Assembly (NCBI RefSeq): GCF_001625305.1 | Contig: NW_017803268.1 | Span: forward strand, 3,034,395 to 3,098,394 | Source of the DNA: Branchiostoma belcheri | Lineage: Eukaryota > Chordata > Leptocardii > Amphioxiformes > Branchiostomatidae | Length of the DNA: 64,000 nucleotides | Direction of reading: 5' to 3' | Translations under genes and position numbers: made by a program | Shown here: positions 1 through 10,197 of the stretch, piece after piece | How positions within the stretch are numbered: position 1 is the stretch's first letter | Layout: every line of letters starts with the position of its first letter | Notes under the pieces: generated by a model | Database searches by the model: none | The model's input: only the letters and a program-made list of their open reading frames with translations | What the model was told of the DNA's origin: nothing

Positions 1-850
1 TAGCAAACGCTTTGACAATACATTACGCATTATTTGACAATGTTATAATTAGCCTTACCTTTTAAGTTTTACCGCTGTGCATTACTTAGCAATCACGTCA
101 TTCCATATATACGATGAGCGCTCGACGGCATTGTTTTTTGTGCAGGCCTCCGCAACTCAAAACGCTGAAAATTCTTAAGTAATGAATTTAGCTGTATCTT
201 AAAAGGGGCCAAATTTTTTAGTAGCTGTATCAGTGTTCTGTATTATATTTATATTCAGGACGGATTTAGCTTGGAACCACATATGTTGGTAAGTTTATGT
301 GGTAGATGGAACGGTAACTGGACTTCGAGATTGTCGAATCCTTATTAGCTGATAAAGACAAAATATACTGATAACAAAAAGTTATGAATGATAAAAAAAA
401 GAGAACTATTTCTTTTGATTGTAATGATAACCGTTGTCACCCTTTTTATGTGGGTGATGTGGAAGATTTGTGTTTGGGTAAGATAGTTTCTGTTCGGTAA
501 GAGTCTATTTTGTTAGGTTGAGATGGACCGTTTTGTCATTAATGTAGTAAGTGACACACGCATCGGACTTGAAGATCACAGAACTTCATGAAATACACAA
601 GAGATCTAGATGTAGTTGGACGAAAATGGTGACATATTTTAAACCTTCGTATGGAAAATTGGTTTAAAGGTCTGACGTTAAAAACACACTCCTGCTTAGC
701 GAAGGAGGTAGAATACATCACATCTTGTGTTGGTCTTGATGAGTGCTGTGTCAGAGCTCTATTTTCTTGAAATGCAAAGAAAAATACTTGTACAGCACAA
801 AATTCCTGCAGAATAAAATATATATGGAATAAATATCAAAGTTTCATCAC
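1..850. other. Gene-less left edge
   Basis: AT-rich sequence. I see no open frame with family resemblance, no convincing exon and no clear repeat. Confidence 0.5.
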
Positions 851-852
851 TC

Positions 853-854
<2 letters not shown>

Positions 855-894
<40 letters not shown>

Positions 895-903
895 GTGTAT
901 GCA

Positions 904-952
<49 letters not shown>
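855..952. repeat. (TG)n microsatellite
   Basis: Two runs of TG dinucleotides separated by a short TGTATGCATG-type interruption near 892-909. The long Cys-Val or His-Thr open frames over it on both strands are artefacts of the repeat. Confidence 0.97.
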
Positions 953-955
<3 letters not shown>

Positions 956-1517
956 CCCTAGATGCCACCCTTGTTACTTGGACATGAAACAACCAAACTC
1001 ACAAGTCAGCCACCCAAAACAATACTGCCCTACCCTGAAGTAAAAATGCAGTTTAAGGGCTTTGATCATAGTCTGTATACATAGTATTGCGTGCATGCTA
1101 CATGAAAGATGGCTACATTTTGATAAAACCATAATTTACTGCCTCACAACTTAGTGGCAGATCATTTGTTGTGACAGAAACGAGCTTAGAAAAACAAAGG
1201 TTTAGCCTCCCAATATCTGCTTTGAGATTAGATAGACGTCAAATATGCCAACACGTATTAAAAGCCAGGTTTCGAGTTTGTATGCAGCAAGGCGTCCAAA
1301 TCCTCTGCACGTCCGCTACGTTCCGCTAGAGGGCAGTATTGTGCAGTGCACAACTGCAAAAGGGCTCATCATCATCATCAACATGGCCGCGTACGGGTAA
1401 AAAAAAGTCGTCTGCTACAGAACGTGTGAGTACTTTTCAGCAAAATAAGACGCTACTCAGCAAGATATTCCAGCACAGTTAAGGTTGATTGTGCTATGGA
1501 CAGGTAAATCGTATGCA
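956..1517. other. Gene-less stretch before hairpin
   Basis: Nothing recognisable apart from a short CATCAT run near 1369. Confidence 0.4.
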
Positions 1518-1851
1518 CACCCCGACCAATCTAATCTGGACATTGCTCCGAAATTGGTACATTCCTCACAAAATCGGACATTATTCCTCCAGGTTTGAGC
1601 GTACACTCCTCCAGGTGAGCGGACGTTCCTCCAGTTTTGAGCGTACATTCCTCCATTCCACGGGCCGGCGGGGGTGTCGGCGAAATATCCAATCACGCGG
1701 AGAAGTGTACCGATTTTGGAGGAATGTACGCTCAAAACTGGAGGAACGTCCGCTCACCTGGAGGAGTGTACGCTCAAACATTGAGGAATGTCCGATTTTG
1801 TGAGGAATGTACCAATTTCGGAGCAATGTCCAGATTAGATTGGTCGGGGTG
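1518..1851. repeat. Long hairpin-forming inverted repeat
   Basis: The left arm (1518-1655) is almost exactly complementary to the right arm (1717-1851), with a 61-bp GC-richer loop between them. Each arm contains shorter internal repeats built on GAGCGTACNNTCCTCCA. The element ends about 185 bp upstream of the aldo-keto reductase start codon. It could be an inverted-repeat MITE or a source of hairpin RNA. No flanking target duplication was recognised. Confidence 0.85.
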
Positions 1852-2036
1852 ATGCCGGGTGTGTTGTCATGACCTGTTACACATCCTAAACTGAACTTTC
1901 GAAACTCACAGCTCTGAGTGGGGGAGCGGGCTACACACGTATCTTATTTATTCAAATAGCTGACATATTAGCAGCTGGAACAAAGCTGCTATGAACTTCA
2001 GATTTGGGTTGCAGACAGTTGCGGCGAGTTTCAGAC

Positions 2037-2105
2037 ATGAGCTGGCCTGCTGTGAGACTGTGTACCGGGACGTCCATGCCACTGTTAGGTCTGGGCACAT
2101 GGAAG
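2037..2105 (+). CDS. AKR1A1: AKR exon 1 (start codon, GLGTWK)
   Basis: 23 codons ending in phase 0 at a GTATGT donor. It encodes the N-terminal beta hairpin and the GLGTW motif. The reading frame is closed upstream by TGA at 1992-1994, which supports this ATG. Confidence 0.9.
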
Positions 2106-5100
2106 GTATGTTTTTTGTTTGTTGTGCATAAGGCCACACCAATTTAATTTCTTGGTTAACAGATTTTTCTAGAAAAATAATGGAGCAGGCGGGTGAAAAA
2201 AAAATAAAAACAGGCCTAGGCATCCTATTATAGCCCAAAATGGTACGATAGGAGCCATGAAGTCAACACACTAGGCTGGTTCAAAATTTAAACAATTAAT
2301 TTTGAACTTTTAATGATACCACTGCATTGAAAGATGGAATAACTGTAACAACCAGGAAGAAAAGGACTGTTTTCAACTGTTCAGGGCAAAATATGAGCAT
2401 TTTGCAGATGATTCTGAATAATTTTTATTTGCAAATCAGAAAAAAATGTAGCAGGCGAATCCGTTAACCAAGAAATTAAATTGGTTTGGCCTAACAAGAC
2501 ATTGAAATTGCACATAGGGGTGTTGGAACATAGTAGCCTGGTTACCAAACCTATTATAGCTCCCGAGTTATATATGGACCCTGGTGATATTATGGACACA
2601 GATGTGTACATCCTCTCCGCAAATAGGAGAGGATGTAGAACTCGGGAGCTATAATAGGTTTGGTAACCAGGCTAGGAACATAGGGGTGTCTGAACATGAA
2701 GGGCGTGGGAATATAGGAGAGTTGGAACTCTATAGGGATGTCTGAACATAGGGGTGTTGGAATATATGAATGGATGAACTTTATTGCTCAACAATCCTAC
2801 AAGGTACAATGTATGGCAGTAATACAACAATACTACAAAACTTTACTACAAACTACTATCAAAACAGTATTTGAGTTACCATATGGTCATGTATTGATGA
2901 TGTGTTCTCGCTTATGGAATAAAATGTACAAAAATTGGCCTAACTGTTACATAAGCAGATATGGTAGTTGGACATGACAATAATTCATGGAATGTATCAT
3001 ACTGTGTACCAGATTGGGTGAATTTATATGTGTTTTGGAACTTAACACACATTGAGTGTGTATGAACATAGTGGTGTTGGAACATAGTGGCATTAGAACA
3101 TTGCATTCAGGGGTGAAACCTAATACATGTATTACAAGTAAGTAGGATGTAAGTTAAAAGTTACATGTAAGTTGGATGTTTTTGATGTAAAATTTTCCAG
3201 GCTCGAGAGAATGAATGTTACCAGGCCGTGAAAACAGCCCTCAACATGGGGTACCGACTCATCGACACTGCAGAATCCTACGAAAACGAGAAGGAAATTG
3301 GCCAAGCTCTCCGGGAGAACTTTGCTGCCGGGCTAAAGAGGGAGGAAGTATTTGTCACAACCAAGGTGTGAAAAATCATGACTATAACATGTCCAGAATG
3401 CAAGATATCTCAAGTAGCTGTACTACCTTAGAAAGCTGCTAGGAGGTCTATAATATGATCAGTTAATCAGATGAGATCTTTTTGAAGAAGAGACAGAGTG
3501 GGTCTCAAAAGCTTCCCAAACTTTTTTCATTGTGTGTATTGTTTAGAATGTCAAAAGTATCATTAGTTCATTTTGCCTACATACAATAACCTACAAAACA
3601 AAATATCAACTTCTCAAGTTATGCTGTTTACAGAGAAACATATTTATACCAATTTCATCCTGTTCATATAATACTTCTATCTTCATGCTCATGATTTGGG
3701 ACAACGTCATTAAAATAATTTTTTGTTTTTCAGTTGTGGCTTACCAGATTTCATCCCGATGACGTCCTCCCAGCCTGTCAGAGGAGCCTAAGCAACCTGG
3801 GACTAGACTATCTGGACCTGTACCTCATGCACTGTCCTGTAGCCTGGGCTGTATGTTCACATTCAGTCTTGTCTAAATCAGCATTTATGATCCAAATAAT
3901 ATTCAATGACCTGCCCAGAAGTGTAATAGAGTATCATAAGGCCTGGTAATTTCTTGAAAATTGCCAACTTTTGTAAAGTTGCTATAACCACCTCAAAAAT
4001 TGCCTGGTTCCACTTGGCAATTTATTCAATGGTTATAGCAGTTTCTTCCTCCTCTTCTGTTCCAAACACTAACCTCTGACCTGGCCAATGACATGATTTG
4101 TTGACGTCTGTCACCATGGTGCCTGGTGTTGAGTTACATAATGTTGCAATTTCATGGTCTGCTCTACTCCTGTTACCATATACTCGTAGTACATGTATGT
4201 GAATGTGTTAAAGTAAAAATTAACAGAGCAGACCATGTCCATAGGTAAACATTATACATTTGCTTTGCGAATGTTACTTCTCTAGTTATTATATACATTT
4301 TTGTAGCCTGTTCAAACTTAAATGACATAGCATACTTAACAACCATTCTCCATAGTGTAATACAAGGTCTGCATTTTTAGGCTTGGCATCAATGATATTA
4401 TACAATCTAAAAATTTCTTCACTGCACTAGGGACTGATTTGGTTTGATGTTGTTTACTTAACATGTTGTTGTTGTTTTTTGTTTACAGAGAGGAGACAAC
4501 TTATATCCTGTAGATGACAACGGACTGCCTGTCACACTTGACATCCACTATATGGAAACCTGGAAGGTCATATCAATAATAAATCAATAACAATTAATAA
4601 CTCATATTAACTCATAATAACATTATTTACGGATCATCAATACATGTAAGTCAATAAATCAATAATTAATAATTAATTAGTAATGGACTGTTGATTGTAT
4701 GTGATTAAAAATTGATTGCATAAGATTATGAGTCAATTACAATCATAATTATAATTATGCTATATTACTTTTTTATTAGGCGTGAATGCTTGATAAAAAA
4801 TCTATTTTATGCACTTATTTATGATGTCCTTTTCTTTCCTTTTCCAGGCAATGGAAAAGTTGGTGGATGCAGGACTGGTGAAGGCCATTGGTGTGTCCAA
4901 CTTCAACATCTCGCAGACGAAGGAGGTTCTGACCAATGGGAGGATCAAACCAGTTGTCAATCAAGTAAGGGTTATACTATAGCGCCTCCTAGCGTTTCTC
5001 TGGTGTATAACATCAATTTGTAGGTTTGCTAAGAAAGTAAATGTAAAACATTACACGACTTTCCTCACTTAACTCACTTGAAAATGAGTATTGTCTGTCC

Positions 5101-7953
5101 TGTATTTGTTCCTATGTGTGGGACACAACACCAGCAACAGCTGCCTGTGTCCCACGTGTATTGTACTAGTATTGTTACAATTTCAATAGAGCAAATCAAA
5201 TCAAACTGGAAGAACAACATGAGGAAAAAGTCTGTACAGTTTTTTTAGGAAAATTACTGGATAACTAGGTTATCAAATCATTTCATCCATGAAGCTAACT
5301 TGTTGTTTGTTGTCTTCAGGTCGAGTCTCACCCGTATGTTGGTTGCCACTGGTTACTGGAATACTGCAGGGCTAATGATATCGTAGTGACGGCCTACTGT
5401 CCATTAGCAAGACCAGGGTAAGATTTAGGAATTTTTGACATTTTGTAGTGTGTTAAGCCCTATGTTACATTTTGGCCTTAGGGCTCCTGGTGGACATATG
5501 AAAAGTGATGTTAGGTTTAGTATGCATTATATGTTTACCTTTGTAGAATGAAAATATATAGTTTTTGCTCTGTTAATTCTCTTCTTCAAACAAATAAGGT
5601 CAATGACATGCACCAGACGTCTGTCACCATGGTAACTGGTGCTGTAGCAGACACCCTGTGGTGTTGGATTACATTATGTAGCAAGTGGCAGGGCAGAGAT
5701 TGAGGAGCTGATCACCATATAATATTATATGTCAATGTGTTTAGTAAAGAGTAAACAGAGCAGTAGTTTGTTTAGCTGTATACCATTTCAATGTGAAGGT
5801 AAGGCCACACCAATTTAATTTGTTGGTTCTCGGATTTTTTCAGAAAAAATATGAAGCGACAGGGCGAAAAAAAATAAAATAAAAACAGGTCTAGGCATCC
5901 TATTATAGCCCCAAATGCTACAATATGAGCCATGAAGTCAACAAAAAAGGCTGGGTTGAAATTTAAAGTATAAATTTTGAACTTTTAATCAAACCACTGC
6001 ATTGATAGATGGAAAAAACTGTAACAACTAGGAAGAAAAGGAATTTCCTCAACTGTTGGGGGCAAAATATGAGCATTTTTGAGTTGATTCAGAACCAGAA
6101 TCTTTTTTTTTTTTTTTTGCAAATCAGAAAAAAATGAAGAGGCGAATCCGAGAACCAACAAATTAAATTGGTGTGGCCTAAGCATTATGCATTTGCTTTG
6201 CAAATGTTACCATTCTAGTTCTTTCTGTTTTCAGATCGAAGGAGGCAAAAGATCATGGAGTAGACATGCTTTTGCAAGACCCAGTAATAGTGGAGATCAG
6301 TAAAAAACATGGGAAGACACCAGCACAGGTGACTTTTTAATATGGTTCTCTCTAAAAGAATCATTCATTCATTCATTAGTTTGCACTGTTATTAAACAGT
6401 AACTAGCATTTCATTCACTTGTTATTTACTTGTTCTTTCATTCCTTCCTTGTTCATTCAGTCCTTCATTCATTCCATTATTCCTTCATTCATTTCATCCT
6501 TCCTTCCTTCATTTATTCTGACAGGTGTGCCTTAAGTGGCAGGTGCAGAGGAATGTGGTTGTTGTTCCTAAGAGTGTCAATCCTGCAAGGATACAAGAGA
6601 ACTCCCAGGTGAGCTATGGCAGGTGAAAAATGGCAATATGGCCTTATTGCTAAGGTATATGACTCAGACTCAGAATCTGAAGGTTCTGGGTTCGAATCCC
6701 TAGCAGTCCACGGACATTGTCTTGGATAGGACCTAAAGCTGAAGCCCTGTGTTTCAGGAGAACCACGCCTGAAGCATGTTAAAGATCCCACCACACTATA
6801 ACTGTGAAAAGAGTAGAGGAAAGCAAACCTTCCAGATACATGTCATAACAGTAAATAGATTTGTGTATAGTGTCACAACAGTGAATGTCCTAAGTACAAA
6901 TGTATTTCTTTTCTTCTCCCTTGACAGCTTTTTGACTTTGAGCTGAGTGAAGATGACATGTCAGCCATTAACCAGCTTGACAGGAATGCACGAGTTGTTT
7001 GGTTTCTCAGGTAAGTAACATTTCTTGTTACAGTAGCAAACTGCTAGTCAATGATGGGAACACTCCTATCTTCCAAAAATCCCACATTCCTGCACCTTTA
7101 TATGTTTTGACATAAAATAGTCTCAAGAAGCATATCGACAAACCATACTGCGCCTGTGCCAAACCCGGATTTTTCACGTCCGGGTTTGGTACAGGCGTCG
7201 GGTGGTGTAGTGGTAGATCATTCGACCGTGAACCGGGAGACCCGGGTTCGATCCCGAGTCGTACCCGGGGCATGTCTGGACATGCGCCCGACTTTGTGTC
7301 CTTGGTAAAGGCACTTAACACGAATTTCCTCACTCCACCCAGGTGTGAATGGGTACCTAACTTCGGTTGGGGAAAGCCGTATTGAGGTCACCTTGTGGCG
7401 CCGAATGGCAGCCGCACAGACCCTTGCGACAGTTCCACAAAAAAAAAATTGTGAAACAAATATGTGTATCATGTGTATTATTTGATTGTTGTAATTGTTG
7501 TGATTTGTATTATGTGATACCCTGCATCAATTCTGCCGTATAAGGCCGCGACTGCACGGGTACTGTTTGGACCATAAAAACCATTTATTTATTCAGCTTT
7601 CTATGAATGCTTGGTCAATTTTTCATCATGATACATGATGCCTGAATTCTGCATTTTCTGGATCTAATTTACATTAGATATTTATAAAATTCAGGTTAAT
7701 CTTTATTAGCACTTTATGTATGGCAAATATCATTTGGTAGCATTATCATTTAATTGATAGATTAAGTGATTGTAATTTTTGCTGTTGTGTGCCTGTGTAA
7801 ATTTTGCCTAAAATTCTGACTACTGTCCACCATGTGAAACTATAATGTTACATGGGTGCATTGGAACAAAAATGCAATATACATATGCTGTTCCTTTTCC
7901 TCTTTTTCAGGTGTAAAACACATCCACACTGGCCCTTTGGTGAAGAATTTTAG
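2037..7953 (+). CDS. AKR1A1: Aldo-keto reductase, AKR1A1-like (ten exons)
   Basis: Predicted 315-residue NADPH-dependent oxidoreductase of the AKR1 group, which reduces aldehydes to alcohols in the cytosol as a TIM barrel. Exons: 2037-2105, 3201-3365, 3734-3850, 4489-4566, 4848-4964, 5320-5417, 6235-6328, 6525-6608, 6928-7010, 7911-7953. All introns are GT-AG and all junctions keep frame. The length equals the family norm. Visible motifs are GLGTW near residue 18, IDTAESY with catalytic D45 and Y50, TTK with K78, LYLMHCP with H111, AIGVSNFN (156-163), Y208 for nicotinamide stacking, and PKSVNPAR (261-268) with K262 and R268 placed for the NADP 2'-phosphate. The start is the first in-frame ATG after a TGA at 1992-1994. 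By recall it resembles vertebrate AKR1A1 more than AKR1B/1C. A lancelet-specific AKR1 paralogue is possible, so the symbol is a nearest match. Confidence 0.93.
2132..2491. mobile_element. Harbinger-type MITE, family 1, copy 1
   Basis: Terminal inverted repeats start GGCCACACCAATTTAATT and extend for about 35 bp. TAA lies on both sides (2129-2131 and 2492-2494), matching the TWA target duplication of the PIF/Harbinger superfamily. It sits only 26 bp after the exon 1 splice donor. It has no coding capacity. Confidence 0.85.
2534..2674. mobile_element. Small MITE with 36-bp perfect inverted ends
   Basis: TAGCCTGGTTACCAAACC at the left is mirrored at the right, with the arms continuing through ATTATAGCTCCCGAGTT. 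It interrupts a short degenerate direct repeat containing ACATAGGGGTGT. It lies in AKR intron 1. Confidence 0.8.
2675..3110. repeat. Degenerate ACATAGGGGTGT repeats
   Basis: Scattered copies of GAACATAGNGGTGTTGGAA-like words between 2507 and 3100 inside AKR intron 1. Too diverged to give one unit length. Confidence 0.5.
3201..3365 (+). CDS. AKR1A1: AKR exon 2 (catalytic Asp, Tyr, Lys)
   Basis: 55 codons, phase 0 at both ends. It carries [14 protein letters not shown] and ends at the TTK lysine, so three of the four catalytic residues lie here. Confidence 0.95.
3734..3850 (+). CDS. AKR1A1: AKR exon 3 (catalytic His)
   Basis: 39 codons, phase 0 at both ends. It includes [17 protein letters not shown] signature 2, with H111. 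Confidence 0.95.
4040..4300 (-). repeat. Dispersed repeat B, reverse copy in AKR intron
   Basis: This segment is the reverse complement of the repeats at 34324-34606 and 45254-45528. Shared words include GTCACCATGGTG, ACATAATGTTGCAA and CATTTGCTTTGC. Family not identified. Confidence 0.7.
4489..4566 (+). CDS. AKR1A1: AKR exon 4
   Basis: 26 codons, phase 0 at both ends. It encodes the RGDNLYP...HYMETWK loop, which matches the RGDNPFP/ETWK segment of AKR1A1 rather than the AKR1B/1C version. Confidence 0.92.
4848..4964 (+). CDS. AKR1A1: AKR exon 5 (GVSNFN cofactor motif)
   Basis: 39 codons, phase 0 at both ends. It contains [20 protein letters not shown] and ends in VVNQ, whose Ser, Asn and Gln contact the nicotinamide amide in the family. 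Confidence 0.95.
5320..5417 (+). CDS. AKR1A1: AKR exon 6
   Basis: 98 nt starting in phase 0 and ending two bases into a Gly codon. It encodes VESHPY and TAYCPLA; the Tyr of TAY is the nicotinamide-stacking residue. Confidence 0.95.
5560..6225 (-). repeat. Dispersed repeat B split by a Harbinger MITE
   Basis: A reverse-orientation copy of repeat B interrupted by the MITE at 5803-6178. The repeat resumes directly after the TAA duplication and ends about ten bases before the exon 7 acceptor. Confidence 0.65.
5803..6178. mobile_element. Harbinger-type MITE, family 1, copy 2
   Basis: GGCCACACCAATTTAATT ends are inverted, with TAA duplicated at 5800-5802 and 6179-6181. It is nested inside dispersed repeat B in AKR intron 6. 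Confidence 0.88.
6235..6328 (+). CDS. AKR1A1: AKR exon 7
   Basis: 94 nt completing the split Gly codon and ending in phase 0. It encodes [20 protein letters not shown], a typical AKR helix segment. Confidence 0.95.
6358..6516. repeat. (CATT/CCTT)n low-complexity tract
   Basis: ATTCATTCATTC and TTCCTTCCTT runs in AKR intron 7, ending just before the exon 8 acceptor and acting as its pyrimidine-rich tract. Confidence 0.85.
6525..6608 (+). CDS. AKR1A1: AKR exon 8 (NADPH-binding PKS)
   Basis: 28 codons, phase 0 at both ends. [18 protein letters not shown] is AKR signature 3, including the Lys and Arg that select NADPH. Confidence 0.95.
6636..6800 (+). mobile_element. tRNA-headed SINE fragment
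   Basis: A tRNA-like head with a clear box B (GGGTTCGAATCCC) is followed by an unrelated body ending near ATGTTAAAGATCCCACCACA, a phrase that recurs at about 40635. It starts about 30 bp after the exon 8 donor. The cloverleaf is not intact, so it is not a tRNA gene. Confidence 0.65.
6928..7010 (+). CDS. AKR1A1: AKR exon 9
   Basis: 83 nt beginning in phase 0 and ending two bases into an Arg codon. It encodes [17 protein letters not shown], the family's late helix. Confidence 0.93.
7197..7445 (+). mobile_element. tRNA-derived SINE
   Basis: The head carries box A-like TGGTGTAGTGGTAGA and box B GGGTTCGATCCC, followed by a body with CCTTGGTAAAGGCACTTAAC, CCACCCAGGTGTGAATGG and a short A-run. The central block resembles conserved SINE domains of marine invertebrates, but I cannot assign the family. 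It lies in AKR intron 9. Confidence 0.75.
7911..7953 (+). CDS. AKR1A1: AKR exon 10 and stop
   Basis: Completes the split Arg codon and encodes [13 protein letters not shown] before TAG at 7951-7953. HPxxPFxxEF is the usual AKR1 C-terminus. Confidence 0.94.
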
Positions 7954-8008
7954 GCCACGGTACCATGGACTCAGTGTGTGGACAACATGAACCACCCAGC
8001 ACATCCGT

Positions 8009-8230
8009 AGAACATACTGCGCCAGCGCAAAACCCAATTTTTTACGGTTTTCATTGGATTTTTTTGTCTGCATCAGAATTTTGCCTGTTGCAGACAATAT
8101 TTTTTCCAACATAACATTTGGAAACCACAGACGGAGTGTTAACATTATATGCTTGAATACAACCTTACATGAGACGCTTGCTGAAGTGCTATGTACAACA
8201 TTACAGGTTTGCGCAGGTGCAGTACGTTCT
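8009..8230. mobile_element. MITE with AGAACATACTGCGCC ends
   Basis: About 25-bp inverted ends (AGAACATACTGCGCC against GGTGCAGTACGTTCT). It lies between two copies of an 18-bp direct repeat, 7981-7998 and 8234-8251. A related element is at 19421-19641. Confidence 0.8.
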
Positions 8231-8249
8231 GCTGACAACATGAACCACC

Positions 8250-8863
8250 CATCCTCCCATGGCAGGGGCAGCGGCTCCGAATTCCTTCTCCACCCCTTAC
8301 CCCTGCCGAATAAGCCCGCATCTTCTACTCGGCGACCCCAGGAATATTAATATTTTCATGAGCTTGCCTTATTTGGCATGACCCCATTTCTGACTTGGGC
8401 GGGGACGGGACGTCACCCTCCCCGCCGGCGACTCCGCCGCCGCCCGGTGACTAGCCCGTTGGGGAGGCCGTGCGGGGCAAAGTCACCGAGCCGCCCCCTC
8501 TTTTCTCCGCGCCGACACCTTCCCCGTGCTCGGCGGGATCCGCGCGCAGCCTCCAGCACACGCTAGCGCCCCGCTGACGCCCGCAGCGGCCTGCATCGCA
8601 AAAGTTCTCTTCCCAAGACGACGCCATGTTTGTTTTTATTTGTCACTGAACAGCCGATGTAAGAGCCGACATGATTGGTTCCGATAGCTAGCGCAGCTCA
8701 TAAATATTTAATGTAAAGTGCATTGAAGATTTTCTCTGTGATACGTGATTGGCTGAGAGTGTGTCCCTGGAATCGGGTCGCCGAGTAGAAGATGCGGGCT
8801 TATTCGGCAGGGGTAAGGGGTGGAGAAGGAATTCGGAGCCACTGCCCCTGCCATGGGAGGATG
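8250..8863. mobile_element. Foldback element with CpG-rich core
   Basis: Inverted arms of about 89 bp (8250-8338 and 8775-8863) differ at only one or two positions and begin CATCCTCCCATGGCAGGGG. A perfect 8-bp direct repeat GAACCACC flanks it (8242-8249 and 8864-8871), fitting an 8-bp target duplication. The core at about 8395-8595 is much richer in G, C and CpG than anything around it. No transposase is visible. Confidence 0.88.
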
Positions 8864-8871
8864 GAACCACC

Positions 8872-9480
8872 CAGTCTTTTACAAACAGTATCTGAGCTTC
8901 ATAACTGATTCCAATGTGTGCTATTTGCTGCTAGTGAAATGTACAAAATGAACTGTCCCTCTTTTGTTGAATTAATGTCTTTTGTATGAAAGAATGTTAT
9001 AAAATGATGTAACTTTTCTATTTCAGTATTTTTTTAAAAATGAGTTTGCTCAATGGAAGGCAAGAAGGCTACGTCTGGGCACTGAAGTTAGTGGCTTCAT
9101 CCTTTTTGAGCTGGACTGAATGTCAGGATATGACTTATCAATAATCATGCAAATTAGGAGATATGAGAATTATAATCTATTTTGTCATGAAATAGAGCAA
9201 TATTAATAAGAAAGCTTATAAGACCGTTAAGATCCTAAAATAACAAATAGAATCATGGAAAAATTGTTGCATAAATATCTTCTATTGTGACTCAAAATAA
9301 AATTTTACTTCTCAACTATTTTTATGTTATTTGTTGTATTGGTTCAAGCAGATAGGAAAGTCGTGAAGTTAAAATCACTTGGATCTTGTTCGTTGCTGTG
9401 TACATATATTTAAAGTTATGTACGGACAAGATATATTAAATTAAGTGTACCTCAAATGCCATCATCACTTGTTCCAGAGC
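8872..9480 (+). other. Probable AKR 3' UTR and flank
   Basis: AT-rich sequence without a coding frame, continuing the sequence after the AKR stop once the two inserted elements are removed. Confidence 0.4.
9297..9302 (+). terminator. AKR1A1: Candidate poly(A) signal for AKR gene
   Basis: AATAAA about 1.3 kb after the stop; roughly 840 bp of that distance is the two inserted inverted-repeat elements. No transcript evidence is available. Confidence 0.35.
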
Positions 9481-9830
9481 ACAAGAGCTACCTACCATCC
9501 AAAACTCATGACCCTAGCATATCCAGAGCATGAGATATCAAAACAATATGTAGGGTATGGGTAGAATACCAAAACCATAAAGTCTACCGGTATATGTTTT
9601 TGTTTTTTCATATCTTCGTCTTTGGCTTTCGAAGACTTTGCTCAGGGCTCGAAATACATTTTTCAGGCAAGTTGTCCTGATACAAATAGCAAGAAAATAT
9701 GAAATTAAGACTGAGCTTTAACTTCCAACACTAGATACAGAATTGGGACTTTATTTCATAATGATTTGTACCAACACAAGAAAATGTGATTTTAATATTT
9801 CAAGGAATGTTTGGCTATGTTGTGATGGCG

Positions 9831-9847
9831 TTCAGCACCAAGGACAG
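9831..9847 (+). promoter_or_regulatory. RE1/NRSE-like motif 1
   Basis: TTCAGCACCAAGGACAG combines both halves of the REST/NRSF site (TTCAGCACC and GGACAG) at the canonical spacing. It is part of a short repeat shared with 9946 and 28225-28289. Confidence 0.4.
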
Positions 9848-9945
9848 GCATTCCACTATCCAGATATGGTGACCAGGGACAAGACTGTTTGGCTGTTTCT
9901 AGCCAGTGTTCAGGAAAAGGAATGTTTGGCTATGTGTGGATGGCG

Positions 9946-9962
9946 TTCAGCACCAAGGACAG
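9946..9962 (+). promoter_or_regulatory. RE1/NRSE-like motif 2
   Basis: A second copy of the same 17-mer 115 bp downstream, embedded in GTGTGGATGGCG, the mirror of the 28.2-kb minisatellite. Confidence 0.4.
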
Positions 9963-10197
9963 GCATTGCACTACTAATTTTGAACTGGTTAACTATTACA
10001 TTTTGACATGCCCTTCTATTTCCCTTTCAAAAGAGTGTTGGCATCAATGTTCTACCCAGTGGGACGCCACAGTTTCTGTTTAAATGTTACAAAAAGAAAG
10101 ATTAAAAAGACAAAACCCGAGTTTCCAATGAGAAATGATTTCATTATCTTTATTCAAATTGTTGGCTGAGGACTAACAGGTGGGAACTACCCATGAC

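Noticed and set aside
759-1043. His-Thr and Cys-Val repeat proteins
   Set aside because: Direct translation of the (TG)n tract.
1457-1852. Overlapping open frames on both strands with similar peptides
   Set aside because: Symmetry of the hairpin makes both strands read alike; there is no family match.
7197-7270. A tRNA gene
   Set aside because: Box A and box B are present but the anticodon arm and acceptor stem do not pair, and a SINE body follows.
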